From contig JAYWAC010000186.1 of the NCBI GenBank assembly GCA_043782755.1, forward strand, positions 1-12,055: DNA of 12,055 nt, given 5' to 3'. Of the stretch, positions 1 through 7,341 are shown piece after piece. This DNA is from JADJYF01 sp043782755 (GTDB taxonomy: Bacteria; Pseudomonadota; Gammaproteobacteria; Ga0077536). How positions within the stretch are numbered: position 1 is the stretch's first letter; each line of letters begins with the position of its first letter. Below the pieces are notes generated by a model. That model worked only from the letters and a program-made list of their open reading frames with translations. It was not told where the DNA came from and made no database searches. A program made the position numbers and the translations under genes.

Positions 1-471
1 CGGCGTCTTGCCGTTTAGCGCAGCCAAGTGCAAACGATGCAGCGCCTTGTATTCGATGACCTCACCTTTCGGCTGCCAAAAAATCACTAGCGAACAGGCG
101 CCCGACAACAAACTTTGTTCCGTCGACCACAGCGCTTCCTGCATATTATCCGTGGTGATGAACGAGCAATTCTCCAGCGCCACGCCTTTCGCCAACCACG
201 CCGCCGGAAAAGGAATATGTGGCGCGTTGACTAACACTACACCCTGCCCCGATTGGCTCGCAGCGGCAATGGCGGGTATGAGCAGCGAAAGTTCGCCGAT
301 GCCTTCGTCATTCGAATTCAGTATCTCGGTCAGCGCGCCGATGGGCCAACCGCCGCCCGGTAACACGCGATCGAGATCGGTAAAACCCGACGGCAAGGTG
401 CGCTGTGGCGGAATGGCTTCGCCGTGGCGCAGCAACGGGCTTTTCAAAAAGGGTTCGAGTTGCGGATTCAT
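1..471 (-). CDS. imuA: ImuA-family protein (SulA/RecA-like), C-terminus cut by window edge
   Basis: This is the first 157 residues of a protein that runs off the left edge. ImuA is the RecA-like accessory factor of the ImuA-ImuB-DnaE2 mutasome, which carries out error-prone translesion synthesis during the SOS response. The visible signature is LPSGFTDLDRVLPGGGWPIG (residues 26-45) followed by ALTEIL, then a GIGELSLLIPA segment and an ALWSTEQSLLSGACS segment (about 113-127), all typical of the family. The ATG at 471-469 overlaps the lexA stop as ATGA, and there is only a weak AAG upstream, so translation is probably coupled to lexA. By family precedent imuB and dnaE2 could follow to the left, but they are not visible. 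The main alternative is a pseudomonad-type SulA division inhibitor, which also sits beside lexA; the N-terminal PGGGWP motif favours ImuA. Confidence 0.85.
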   Translation of the reverse strand, partial: MNPQLEPFLKSPLLRHGEAIPPQRTLPSGFTDLDRVLPGGGWPIGALTEILNSNDEGIGELSLLIPAIAAASQSGQGVVLVNAPHIPFPAAWLAKGVALENCSFITTDNMQEALWSTEQSLLSGACSLVIFWQPKGEVIEYKALHRLHLAALNGKTP

Positions 472-1088
472 CTTGCGTCGAGACTGCGAATGACACCCAC
501 CGCTAACCCTTCGATCACCAGAGTATCGTGGCGCAGATCGAGGACGATGGGTTTGAATTCGGGATTGGCGGGCAACAACTCGGCGTGATAGCTTTTGATG
601 CGCAAGGTCTTCACCGTGACGTCATCGTCGATGCGCGCGACCACTATTTGGCCGGTGCGCGCCGTTTGGGTTTTATGCACTGCCAGCCAATCGCCATCGA
701 GGATGCCGGCGTCGCGCATGCTCATGCCGGTAACTCGCAGCAGATAATCGGCACGCGGCTTGAACAGCTCGGGCGCGACCGCGCAGTGGTCTTCGATGTG
801 TTCGAGAGCGAGCAGCGGCTGACCGGCAGCAACCCGCCCGACTATCGGCAGGCCCTGCGCGGCGCTGGCCGCATCGCCGGCGATGCGGATGCCGCGCGAG
901 GAACCGGGCACGAGTTCGATGACACCCTTGCGCGCAAGCGCACGCAGATGCTCCTCGGCGGCATTGGCGGAACGGAAGCCGAGTGCCGTCGCGATTTCCT
1001 GGCGGGTCGGGGGCATGCCGGTCTGTTGCACGCTACGACGTATGAGCGCGAGGATTTCCGCCTGTCGCGCAGTCAATCCAGTGACCAT
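468..1088 (-). CDS. lexA: SOS-response transcriptional repressor LexA
   Basis: LexA represses DNA-damage genes and cleaves itself when stimulated by RecA filaments. The 206-aa product matches the usual length (about 200). The N-terminal winged helix includes TGMPPTRQEIATALGFRS (23-40) and NAAEEHLRALARKG. The self-cleavage site is Ala88-Gly89 in VGRVAAGQP. The catalytic Ser123 lies in GMSMRDAGILDGD and the general-base Lys160 in DDVTVK, corresponding to Ser119 and Lys156 of the E. coli protein. The dimerisation end reads IEGLAVGVIRS. The start ATG at 1088 gives the family N-terminus, and an ACAGG Shine-Dalgarno-like stretch lies upstream inside a LexA box. Two LexA boxes in the promoter imply autorepression. 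The stop overlaps the imuA start (ATGA), so lexA and imuA form one operon. dgkA is divergent. Confidence 0.97.
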   Translation of the reverse strand: MVTGLTARQAEILALIRRSVQQTGMPPTRQEIATALGFRSANAAEEHLRALARKGVIELVPGSSRGIRIAGDAASAAQGLPIVGRVAAGQPLLALEHIEDHCAVAPELFKPRADYLLRVTGMSMRDAGILDGDWLAVHKTQTARTGQIVVARIDDDVTVKTLRIKSYHAELLPANPEFKPIVLDLRHDTLVIEGLAVGVIRSLDAR

Positions 1089-1096
1089 GATGAAAC

Positions 1097-1112
1097 CTGT
1101 GTATAAAGACAG
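1097..1112. promoter_or_regulatory. LexA box 1 (perfect CTG-N10-CAG)
   Basis: CTGTGTATAAAGACAG has the conserved CTG and CAG triads exactly 10 bases apart. The palindrome extends outward as ACCTGT...ACAGGT. It covers the predicted lexA transcription start, and on the minus strand its distal edge supplies the AGG of the lexA ribosome binding site, 7 bases before the ATG. It is the better of the two boxes. Confidence 0.85.
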
Positions 1113-1128
1113 GTGTAATTATATACAG
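1113..1128. promoter_or_regulatory. LexA box 2 (GTG-N10-CAG, one mismatch)
   Basis: GTGTAATTATATACAG matches the LexA consensus except for G instead of C in the first triad, and its centre is AT-rich as expected. It directly abuts box 1 with no spacer and contains the predicted lexA -10 element, so bound LexA would block RNA polymerase. Confidence 0.65.
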
Positions 1129-1145
1129 TTAAATTCTCGGCGCAA
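1118..1145 (-). promoter_or_regulatory. Predicted sigma-70 promoter of lexA-imuA
   Basis: Read on the minus strand, a perfect TATAAT -10 lies at 1123-1118. A partial -35, TTGCGC, lies at 1145-1140 with a 16-base spacer. Transcription would start near 1111, within LexA box 1, leaving a leader of about 23 bases. The -10 is strong and the -35 is weak. Confidence 0.6.
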
Positions 1146-1170
1146 GCCCTACGGCGAAGCCCGCGCACTG

Positions 1171-1199
1171 TCGGCATCGCCGCAGGCTATGGCTATACT
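1171..1199 (+). promoter_or_regulatory. Predicted dgkA promoter
   Basis: TCGGCA (1171-1176, 4 of 6 to TTGACA), a 17-base spacer and TATACT (1194-1199, 5 of 6 to TATAAT) point toward dgkA. The start would be near 1206, giving a leader of about 110 bases. The LexA boxes lie more than 40 bases upstream, so SOS control of dgkA is not implied. Confidence 0.45.
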
Positions 1200-1315
1200 G
1201 CCGCCTGTCGTACGCCGAGCATCATGAAGCGCCCATGTCCACCACCCGCCCTCGCCCCGCCCGTTCTGTTCGGCACATTCTTCTTCCCGGCTGATTCGCA
1301 CCTGTTCTGACCACC

Positions 1316-1687
1316 ATGGCACGCGCGCGCCACAGTCTTCAGCGCATGCTTCGTGCTTGCGGCTATTCGTTGCGGGGCATCGTCCTCGGCTGGCGTTACG
1401 AGACTGCGTTTCGCGAGGAAATATTGCTCGGTGCGGTGTTGGTGCCGCTCAGTCTCTGGGTTGGTCGTGACGCGCTCGATTATGTGCTGCTGATCGGCAG
1501 CCTGGTGATGCTCATGATTACGGAGTTGTTCAATTCGGCCATCGAGGCCCTGACCGATCGCATCAGCCTCGAGCATCACGAGCTGTCCGGGCGCGCCAAG
1601 GATTACGCTGCAGCCGCAGTGTTCATCGCTTTTCTGTTGATGCTGGTGGTGTGGGGGGCGATTGCCTACCTGCGCTTCGCCGCCTGA
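1316..1687 (+). CDS. dgkA: Diacylglycerol kinase, prokaryotic integral-membrane type
   Basis: DgkA phosphorylates diacylglycerol to phosphatidic acid in the inner membrane, recycling lipid released when membrane-derived oligosaccharides are made. The 123-aa product has the usual family length. It shows an N-terminal amphipathic stretch ending in GYSLRG and FREE around residue 33. Three hydrophobic helices lie roughly at 36-50, 55-75 and 97-118. The signature EALTDRISLEHHELSGRAKD occupies 77-96. Catalytic and metal-binding residues are conserved: Glu29, Glu70, Asn73, Glu77 and Lys95, matching E. coli Glu28, Glu69, Asn72, Glu76 and Lys94. The ATG at 1316 gives an N-terminus collinear with the E. 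coli enzyme, although no Shine-Dalgarno is visible before it. The lexA-dgkA divergent pairing is common in gammaproteobacteria. It is convergent with the kinase gene, 27 bases away. Confidence 0.96.
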   Translation: MARARHSLQRMLRACGYSLRGIVLGWRYETAFREEILLGAVLVPLSLWVGRDALDYVLLIGSLVMLMITELFNSAIEALTDRISLEHHELSGRAKDYAAAAVFIAFLLMLVVWGAIAYLRFAA

Positions 1688-1714
1688 CGACGCGCACGAG
1701 CGGCTCTCACAACT

Positions 1715-3007
1715 TCAGCGCAGCGCGCGAGCAAGCGCCTTGCTGGTGGCCTGCAGACGCTCGATGAGCACTTCCTGAAAGGCGCGATTCAAACGCACTT
1801 GACTGGGCAACGATGCCCATTCCTTGAAATCACGGTCGACCTTGATGATGGTCGCGTCGCGATTGGCGACCACGCTCGCGGTACGGCCCGTGTTCGACAG
1901 ATATTCCATCTCGCCAAAGCATTCACCCGCGTCGAGGTCACGGATGCGCGTGCCGTTGATCGAGACCGACACCGAGCCTTCGGCCAGCACATAAAAGGCG
2001 CGTTCCTTGTCGCCCTCGGAGAACACCGCTTCGCCACCGATATAGTTGCGCCAAGTCGCAACCTTGGACACTTCCTTCAGCTCGTTCTTGGAAAACTGGG
2101 AGAAGAAAGTCAGTTCCTTCATCTTCGCGACCTTCTCATCTTCGCTGAGCATGATCGGCGAACGTTCAAGCAGCTCGATGAGCTTGTCGAGGTCCTGCAC
2201 GATTTCGTGCCCGCTCTTGTAGCGACCGGCAAGATCCTTGGTCAACATCTTCTTGACCACCCGCCACACCACCTCAGGGACCTCAGGGCAGACTTCGGGT
2301 AAGGGCCGCGGCTCCTCGCACACCACTTTTTGGATCAGGCTGGACAAGCCCTTGGCCGCAAATGGCGGCGTGCCGGCCAGCATTTCGTAGAACACCGAAC
2401 CGAGCGAGAACAGATCCGATTGCGGCGTCAGTTCCTTGTCCTGCGCCTGCTCCGGCGACATGTACAGAGGCGAACCGAACCAACCGATGATCTGGGTCTG
2501 ATCGACGCCCATGCGGCGCGCGATACCGAAATCGCCAAGCTTGGCCACGCCAGACTCGGTCAGCATGATGTTGGCCGGCTTGATGTCGCGATGCAGGACA
2601 CCCTGGGAGTGAGCGTAATCGAGCGCGTCGGCCGACTGGCGAATCAGCCTCACCACGGTCTTCAACGGCAACAGCGTCTCGGGCTTGCAGTAGGTGCGCA
2701 GCGTGTCCCCACCATTGATGAATTCCATCACCATGTAGGGCGTGCCCTGCTCCTCACCGGCCTCATAAACCTTAAGGATATTGGGATGGTCGAGGCGCCC
2801 GGCCGAACGTGCCTCGTTGACGAACATGCGCTTGGCCATGCTCTCGCCATCGTCCTCGGCATCGGTGTTGGTGGCGACCTTGATCGCCACCGCACGGTCG
2901 ACATAGGCGTCATGGCCTTTGTAGACCAGACCCATCGAACCCTTGCCGAGCACGTCGACGATATCGTATTTGCCGATCTTGTCCGGAATGTTGTCCTGAT
3001 TGCTCAT
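1715..3007 (-). CDS. Hanks-type Ser/Thr protein kinase with C-terminal cyclic-nucleotide-binding domain
   Basis: This is a cytoplasmic kinase (430 aa) with no membrane segment. The kinase domain occupies about 14-280. It has the glycine loop GKGSMG (21-26), Lys43 in AIK, Glu65 of helix C, the HRD loop HRDIKPAN with Asp141 and Asn146, DFG at 159-161, and SPE in place of APE at 184-186. All catalytic residues are present, and the HRD arginine suggests activation-loop phosphorylation. A cNMP-binding domain occupies about 300-395. Its phosphate-binding cassette has FGE (Glu366) followed nine residues later by Arg375 in RTAS, the spacing seen in PKA, PKG and CRP, so ligand binding looks possible. 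Thr376 after the arginine resembles cGMP-selective sites but does not exclude cAMP. It is the second gene of an operon, 13 bases after the upstream stop codon, with a good AAGGA site. The ligand and substrates are unknown. Confidence 0.93.
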   Translation of the reverse strand: MSNQDNIPDKIGKYDIVDVLGKGSMGLVYKGHDAYVDRAVAIKVATNTDAEDDGESMAKRMFVNEARSAGRLDHPNILKVYEAGEEQGTPYMVMEFINGGDTLRTYCKPETLLPLKTVVRLIRQSADALDYAHSQGVLHRDIKPANIMLTESGVAKLGDFGIARRMGVDQTQIIGWFGSPLYMSPEQAQDKELTPQSDLFSLGSVFYEMLAGTPPFAAKGLSSLIQKVVCEEPRPLPEVCPEVPEVVWRVVKKMLTKDLAGRYKSGHEIVQDLDKLIELLERSPIMLSEDEKVAKMKELTFFSQFSKNELKEVSKVATWRNYIGGEAVFSEGDKERAFYVLAEGSVSVSINGTRIRDLDAGECFGEMEYLSNTGRTASVVANRDATIIKVDRDFKEWASLPSQVRLNRAFQEVLIERLQATSKALARALR

Positions 3008-3012
3008 GACAG

Positions 3013-3017
3013 TCCTT
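3013..3017 (-). promoter_or_regulatory. Ribosome binding site of the kinase gene
   Basis: AAGGA on the minus strand lies 5 bases before the kinase ATG, in the 13-base gap after the stop codon of the upstream gene. It fixes the kinase start and supports co-translation of the two genes from one mRNA. Confidence 0.75.
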
Positions 3018-3020
3018 AGT

Positions 3021-6000
3021 CTAGGGCGCGAGTTGCGCTTGTTCGCTCAGGTCGTAGAGGAAATCAACGCCAATTTCTCGCATGGTCGGTGCCAGATCCA
3101 GCCCCCGCTCCTGCTTGGCCATGGTCTTCTTGCCCATGAAATGCACCAGTTCGTTGATCGACTTGGCCATCGCGAAGTCTTTCGGATTCTTCTGCGCGTC
3201 GACCACGAAGGACGATTTGATGGTGACGTAATCCACTTCGAGACGCTTGAGGTAATCGTAGTTGTCGTGACCGCTGCCGAACTCGTCGAGCACGAAACGA
3301 CAACCGAATTCCCTGAGCGTGGTGATCAGATCGCCAGCCTCGGCGAGATTCGCGACCACGTCACGATCAGGAATCTCAAAGCAGATCTTGCCGGGAGGTA
3401 CTGGCGTTTCCATGAACTCAGTCATGATCTGCTGCGGCAGGTTCTCGTTCTTCATGGAAGCCGACGAGAGCGGCACGATCACCACCGCATAGCGTTCCAG
3501 TTCGTCCTCGTGGGCCTGCATCCAGGCCAAGGTCTGGCGGAAACTCCAGAGATCGATGTCGGCGGCGGACTTAGCGCGCGCCAGCGCCGGCGCAAACAAC
3601 TGCGCAGGAATGGACTTGTCGGCCCGATCGCGGGCACTGACCACAACATGCAAGGCCGGTGGCAAATCGCTGTCGGTCAGACTCACCACGCTTTGTGCGA
3701 GCAACACCAGACGCTCTCGGTCCAGCGCCTTGTTGGCATAGGCCACCATCTGTTCCAGCGCGCGCCGCTGTTCCGACTCATTACCGGCCACGAACAGCGA
3801 ACCGATGCCCATGCCCCGCGCCGTCTCACAGGCCTCGCGCGCCGCGCCGAGCAGGCCATCGGCCTGCACCAGCGCATCATCGCTGCCGGAGAGACCAATG
3901 ACGATTTCCGCGCGAATGGCACTGATCACGGTCTCGGCACTGGACAGCGATTGCTCGCTGAGCTCGACCGTGTGATCGCCATCCTGCGGCTCGCTGTTGT
4001 CCAACACCAGTGACACCGCCTTCAAGGTTTCGTTGGCGCTCTGCAGTTTCTTGAAGGCGGTCTGCACACCACCGGTCGGCCAGTACACGCCGAGCTCCGC
4101 ACCGCTCAGTCGTCCATAGATCAGACCCTTGACGCGCAGTACCTGCTGCAAGGCATCGGCCACCGCCTTGAGCAGGCCATCGCCAGTCTCAACGCCGAAT
4201 TCATCGTTGATCTGTTTCAGGTTCTCGATAGAGATGTGGCAGCAGGCAGCATGCTTGGTGCCGCCCACATCACCACCAGCGAGGGCCGCGTCAACCGCTT
4301 CGGTGAAAAAACGCCGCAGCAGAAAACCGGTCAGCGGATCGCGCGTGGCTTGTTCTTCGACCTGGCTATGAAGTTGGTCGACCACGCCGAACATGGCACG
4401 CTCAAGCGGCGGACTTTCCATTTCGGCATCGAGCACGCGCAGGATGCCGCGACGTAGATACATCGCGACCTGCTGCAAGGTCAGAGTGCTGGCCTTGTTG
4501 CCGATTTCGTCGACGAACACGAACAAGTGATTGCGTGGTTCCTTCCACACCAGACTCACTATCGCCGGGTTGGCGGTATTGGCATTCATCATCGCCTGCT
4601 GGCCAACCTCAAGCTCGCGCGAACGATCTAGCCAGCGGTTCCATTCCTCAGGCAGATTGGCCCGTTCAAGCGACGTATCGGTCGCTTCCAACGATTCGCC
4701 ACGCCGCTCCTCAAGGATGCGCTGCTGCTGTTCGCAGGATGCCACCACGCTCTGCACGTTCTGTTGGTACTCGTCACGCTGCTCGCCGAGGATGCCGTCG
4801 AGCTCAGCCACCATCGGCGCGAACACACCGACGTCATCGCGAAAATCGCGGTTGGCGCGCACCACCAGCTGCTCAACGCGCTCATTGCGGCGCTGGAAGG
4901 ATTCACCCTTGCCGTCGCGCACCTGGGAGATGCGGTCAACCAGCTGGCGCACCGGGTGCTGACTCGAGGCAAAGAATTCCTGATCGAGCATCGCGGCCTT
5001 GTGCACCGAAGGCTGCAAGCGCGTGAGATGGCTCTTGGCGCTCTTGGCGATGAAGGCATCATGTAGCAGCGCGCTGAACAGATTGGCCACCACTTCGATG
5101 GCATCGGCCGCCTCGCCGCCGATCAGCTTATGCGGCGCACCGTCACCGGTCAGTGCCTCGGTAATTCGGCGTTTGAGCGCTGGCACGTCCAGCAACGAGG
5201 GCGCATCGGTGTCGGCATAAGCCTGCTGCACGTCAGACAGGCCATCGAGAATCTGGGTGCGGCTGTAGTCGCCGCGCATACGCAGCGACTCGGAAAGATC
5301 AGTGCCGCCATCGGGCATGAGCTGCCGTCGCAAGGCCAGCTGAGCCTGGGCGGTGGAATAAGCCTGCTGCATGGTCGGCGCGACGTAACGCACGCCCGTG
5401 CTCACCCATCCAGCCGGCAGCGCGGCCACATTCCCCGTGGTGCCGAACATCGCGTTGCTAAGCTGTGTGGTAGCCGCCCCGCTGACCACCGGCGGCCCGC
5501 TGGCCATCACATCACCCGCCGCGACTGCGCCCCGCTCGACCATCGCGCCGGCCTCACCATAGGCGCCGGCCGGCACGCTGGGCGCTGCGCCTTGCACGAC
5601 ATAACTGCTCGGAGGTGCACTCGGTGGTGCGCCCTGCACGACGTAACTCCCGGCCGGCACGCTCGGTGGCGCGCCCTGCACAACGTAAGCACCCGCCGAC
5701 ACACTCGATGATGCGCCCGGCGCGCCGTGTCCGGCGTGGGCCGCAGCGGGTGACCTCGCATGAGTACCCGGTGCACCATAGGCGCCCGCTGGCATACCCG
5801 CCTGACCCGCCAATAGTTCGTAGCCTGCGGGCGGCGGACTTGGCGGCGCGCCCTGCACCCAATGGCCCTCTGTCCCGCCCGCTGGCAAGCTCGGCATCGC
5901 CGGCGCGACTGCGGAACGGGGAACGCCAGTCATCGGTCCCTGACCGGGCGCCGGACCATAAGCCGGCACAGGCGATGGGCGACCTTGATAATTCTCAGGG

Positions 6001-7184
6001 CCAGATATCAGATCGAACAGCGCGCCATCGCTGGGTTCGACGGGTAGCGGCGCTTCCGTCTCCGCACTGGGCGTATCGAAGCCCGCGCCGGCATCAGCAC
6101 GTTTCTTAACCGCCGGTTTGTCCTTTTCGATGACGGGCAGAATGCCGCGCTCAATGAGCATGACGTTCACTTCTTCATACAGCCGCCCGAGATTGCCCGA
6201 CATCACTTCGTGCAGGACTTTGTATATGCGTGCGGTGGCGCGTCGGTCGGACTGCAGGCCTTTCAGACCATCCGAGAGGGCGTTACACAACACGCCCGGA
6301 CTGATCGGCATCGAACCCAGGTCAACTTCGCGATTGGCCAGATAACTGAAACGCCGACCGAGCGCGAACAAAGGCTCGGTGAATTCGGGCTCGAGTTCCG
6401 AGACCATTTCCGAAATGACGAGGAATTCCTCGAACTCGTCTTTGTCGATCAGCGACAGATCAGCGAGCCCGACGGATTTCGGGTCCTTCTCGATCTCAGC
6501 GAGTGGGTCGGCGAGGATCGCGACACCGGTCTCGACGCGCTTCGGCACCGCCTCACGAATGCGCTTCTGGCGGCTACGAATCTCGCGCTGCGCGTCGAGG
6601 AAACGATTCTGATCGACGTTGTTACCCGCATCGCGCGCCGCCAGAAACAACACCTCGTCGACGCGCTCCAGGAAACGATCGCACAGCCGCCCGACATGAT
6701 CGGCGCAGAGCGCGGCCAGCGGCGCAGCCAGCGCGGCGAATTCCGGCGCGAAACCCTGCTGGGTACGACCGAGCGCGGCGCTGTTCTCGGGCGGCGGCGA
6801 CGGTGCGCTGGCGGCCGCGAGGTGACCGAGCAGTTCGACCGCCTTAGCGTCCGGATTGACGAAGGACACGCCGATGCCCTTGGCCACCACCCGTGAGATC
6901 TCCAACTGAATCTGGAAGTCTTGTTTGACGCCGTCGACGAACAACGCGAAGAACAGCACGGCCGGCGCATTGGCCGGCAGACGGGTATAGGTGGCCGGCT
7001 CGGCGCTGATGAACATGCCACCGACACAGAAGTCGCGCACCGTACAGGCCACGGGCGCCCGTCCAGCGATGCCGATCAAGCCTTCGAGGTTGATCGGGAC
7101 GCGCGCATAGCGACGCTGCTCGGCGCCGCTGCCATGTCCGTGCCCTGCTGTCATCTGAACGGTAATTGCACCCGCCGCATTCAC
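3021..7184 (-). CDS. PilZ-DUF1631-degenerate GGDEF-degenerate EAL multidomain protein
   Basis: This is a large (1387 aa), probably cytoplasmic regulator with no clear membrane helix. A PilZ domain occupies about 22-125, with the RxxxR motif at Arg24/Arg28 and DFCVGG at 51-56, where Cys53 replaces the usual Ser. DUF1631-like sequence starts at about 145 (DEVLF...NNVDQNRFLDAQREIRSR) and resumes after a linker at about 600-945 (HPVRQLVDRI at 743-752). The linker (about 355-600) is rich in Pro, Ala and Gly and holds three 14-residue repeats. A GGDEF-like domain (about 945-1130) keeps DPLTGF but has SGAEL instead of GGDEF. An EAL-like domain (about 1170-1385) lacks EAL, has LDEFGSG for DDFG, and has lost the catalytic lysine (Thr1321). 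It is therefore probably enzymatically dead and acts as sensor or scaffold. The start is a GTG with a weak GGAA upstream; Met11 (7154) is an alternative. It forms an operon with the downstream kinase. Confidence 0.88.
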   Translation of the reverse strand: MNAAGAITVQMTAGHGHGSGAEQRRYARVPINLEGLIGIAGRAPVACTVRDFCVGGMFISAEPATYTRLPANAPAVLFFALFVDGVKQDFQIQLEISRVVAKGIGVSFVNPDAKAVELLGHLAAASAPSPPPENSAALGRTQQGFAPEFAALAAPLAALCADHVGRLCDRFLERVDEVLFLAARDAGNNVDQNRFLDAQREIRSRQKRIREAVPKRVETGVAILADPLAEIEKDPKSVGLADLSLIDKDEFEEFLVISEMVSELEPEFTEPLFALGRRFSYLANREVDLGSMPISPGVLCNALSDGLKGLQSDRRATARIYKVLHEVMSGNLGRLYEEVNVMLIERGILPVIEKDKPAVKKRADAGAGFDTPSAETEAPLPVEPSDGALFDLISGPENYQGRPSPVPAYGPAPGQGPMTGVPRSAVAPAMPSLPAGGTEGHWVQGAPPSPPPAGYELLAGQAGMPAGAYGAPGTHARSPAAAHAGHGAPGASSSVSAGAYVVQGAPPSVPAGSYVVQGAPPSAPPSSYVVQGAAPSVPAGAYGEAGAMVERGAVAAGDVMASGPPVVSGAATTQLSNAMFGTTGNVAALPAGWVSTGVRYVAPTMQQAYSTAQAQLALRRQLMPDGGTDLSESLRMRGDYSRTQILDGLSDVQQAYADTDAPSLLDVPALKRRITEALTGDGAPHKLIGGEAADAIEVVANLFSALLHDAFIAKSAKSHLTRLQPSVHKAAMLDQEFFASSQHPVRQLVDRISQVRDGKGESFQRRNERVEQLVVRANRDFRDDVGVFAPMVAELDGILGEQRDEYQQNVQSVVASCEQQQRILEERRGESLEATDTSLERANLPEEWNRWLDRSRELEVGQQAMMNANTANPAIVSLVWKEPRNHLFVFVDEIGNKASTLTLQQVAMYLRRGILRVLDAEMESPPLERAMFGVVDQLHSQVEEQATRDPLTGFLLRRFFTEAVDAALAGGDVGGTKHAACCHISIENLKQINDEFGVETGDGLLKAVADALQQVLRVKGLIYGRLSGAELGVYWPTGGVQTAFKKLQSANETLKAVSLVLDNSEPQDGDHTVELSEQSLSSAETVISAIRAEIVIGLSGSDDALVQADGLLGAAREACETARGMGIGSLFVAGNESEQRRALEQMVAYANKALDRERLVLLAQSVVSLTDSDLPPALHVVVSARDRADKSIPAQLFAPALARAKSAADIDLWSFRQTLAWMQAHEDELERYAVVIVPLSSASMKNENLPQQIMTEFMETPVPPGKICFEIPDRDVVANLAEAGDLITTLREFGCRFVLDEFGSGHDNYDYLKRLEVDYVTIKSSFVVDAQKNPKDFAMAKSINELVHFMGKKTMAKQERGLDLAPTMREIGVDFLYDLSEQAQLAP
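5562..5687 (-). repeat. Three tandem 42-bp (14-residue) coding repeats
   Basis: Residues 500-541 of the PilZ-DUF1631 protein are three in-register units. They begin YVVQGAPPSVPAGS, then a copy with SAPPSS, then a copy with GAAPSVPAGA. Each unit is exactly 42 bases (5687-5646, 5645-5604, 5603-5562). Looser echoes flank them: HWVQGAPPSPPPAG at 441-454 and MPAGAYGAPG at 464-473. The frame is preserved, so this is expansion of a flexible linker rather than a mobile or regulatory repeat. Confidence 0.9.
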
Positions 7185-7335
7185 TCGCGCATGGTTCCGC
7201 TAACGCCGCCGGCCATCGGCGTCGCCGCACCAACATGCGCTGTTGAACTGTTCGCTCGCGCCAGGCAAGCGACCGCGATCGCCGGTGCCATGCGGCTATT
7301 GCGGCCGATGGTATGGCGAACTTCGAACTGACCGT

Positions 7336-7341
7336 ATTGTA
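7336..7341 (-). promoter_or_regulatory. Candidate -10 element for the PilZ-DUF1631/kinase operon
   Basis: TACAAT on the minus strand (5 of 6 to TATAAT) would start transcription near 7329, about 145 bases before the GTG. No good -35 lies at 16-18 bases. A TTGAAA at 7372-7367 is too far away (25-base spacer). This is a weak prediction. Confidence 0.3.

Noticed and set aside
8..493. 161-codon plus-strand frame at the left end
   Set aside because: It is antisense to imuA, whose minus-strand product has clear family motifs.
2330..4013. Long plus-strand frames opposite the kinase and PilZ-DUF1631 genes (2330-3019, 3000-4013)
   Set aside because: They are shadow frames of GC-rich coding DNA with low-complexity His/Arg/Gly-rich products; the minus strand carries recognisable domains throughout.
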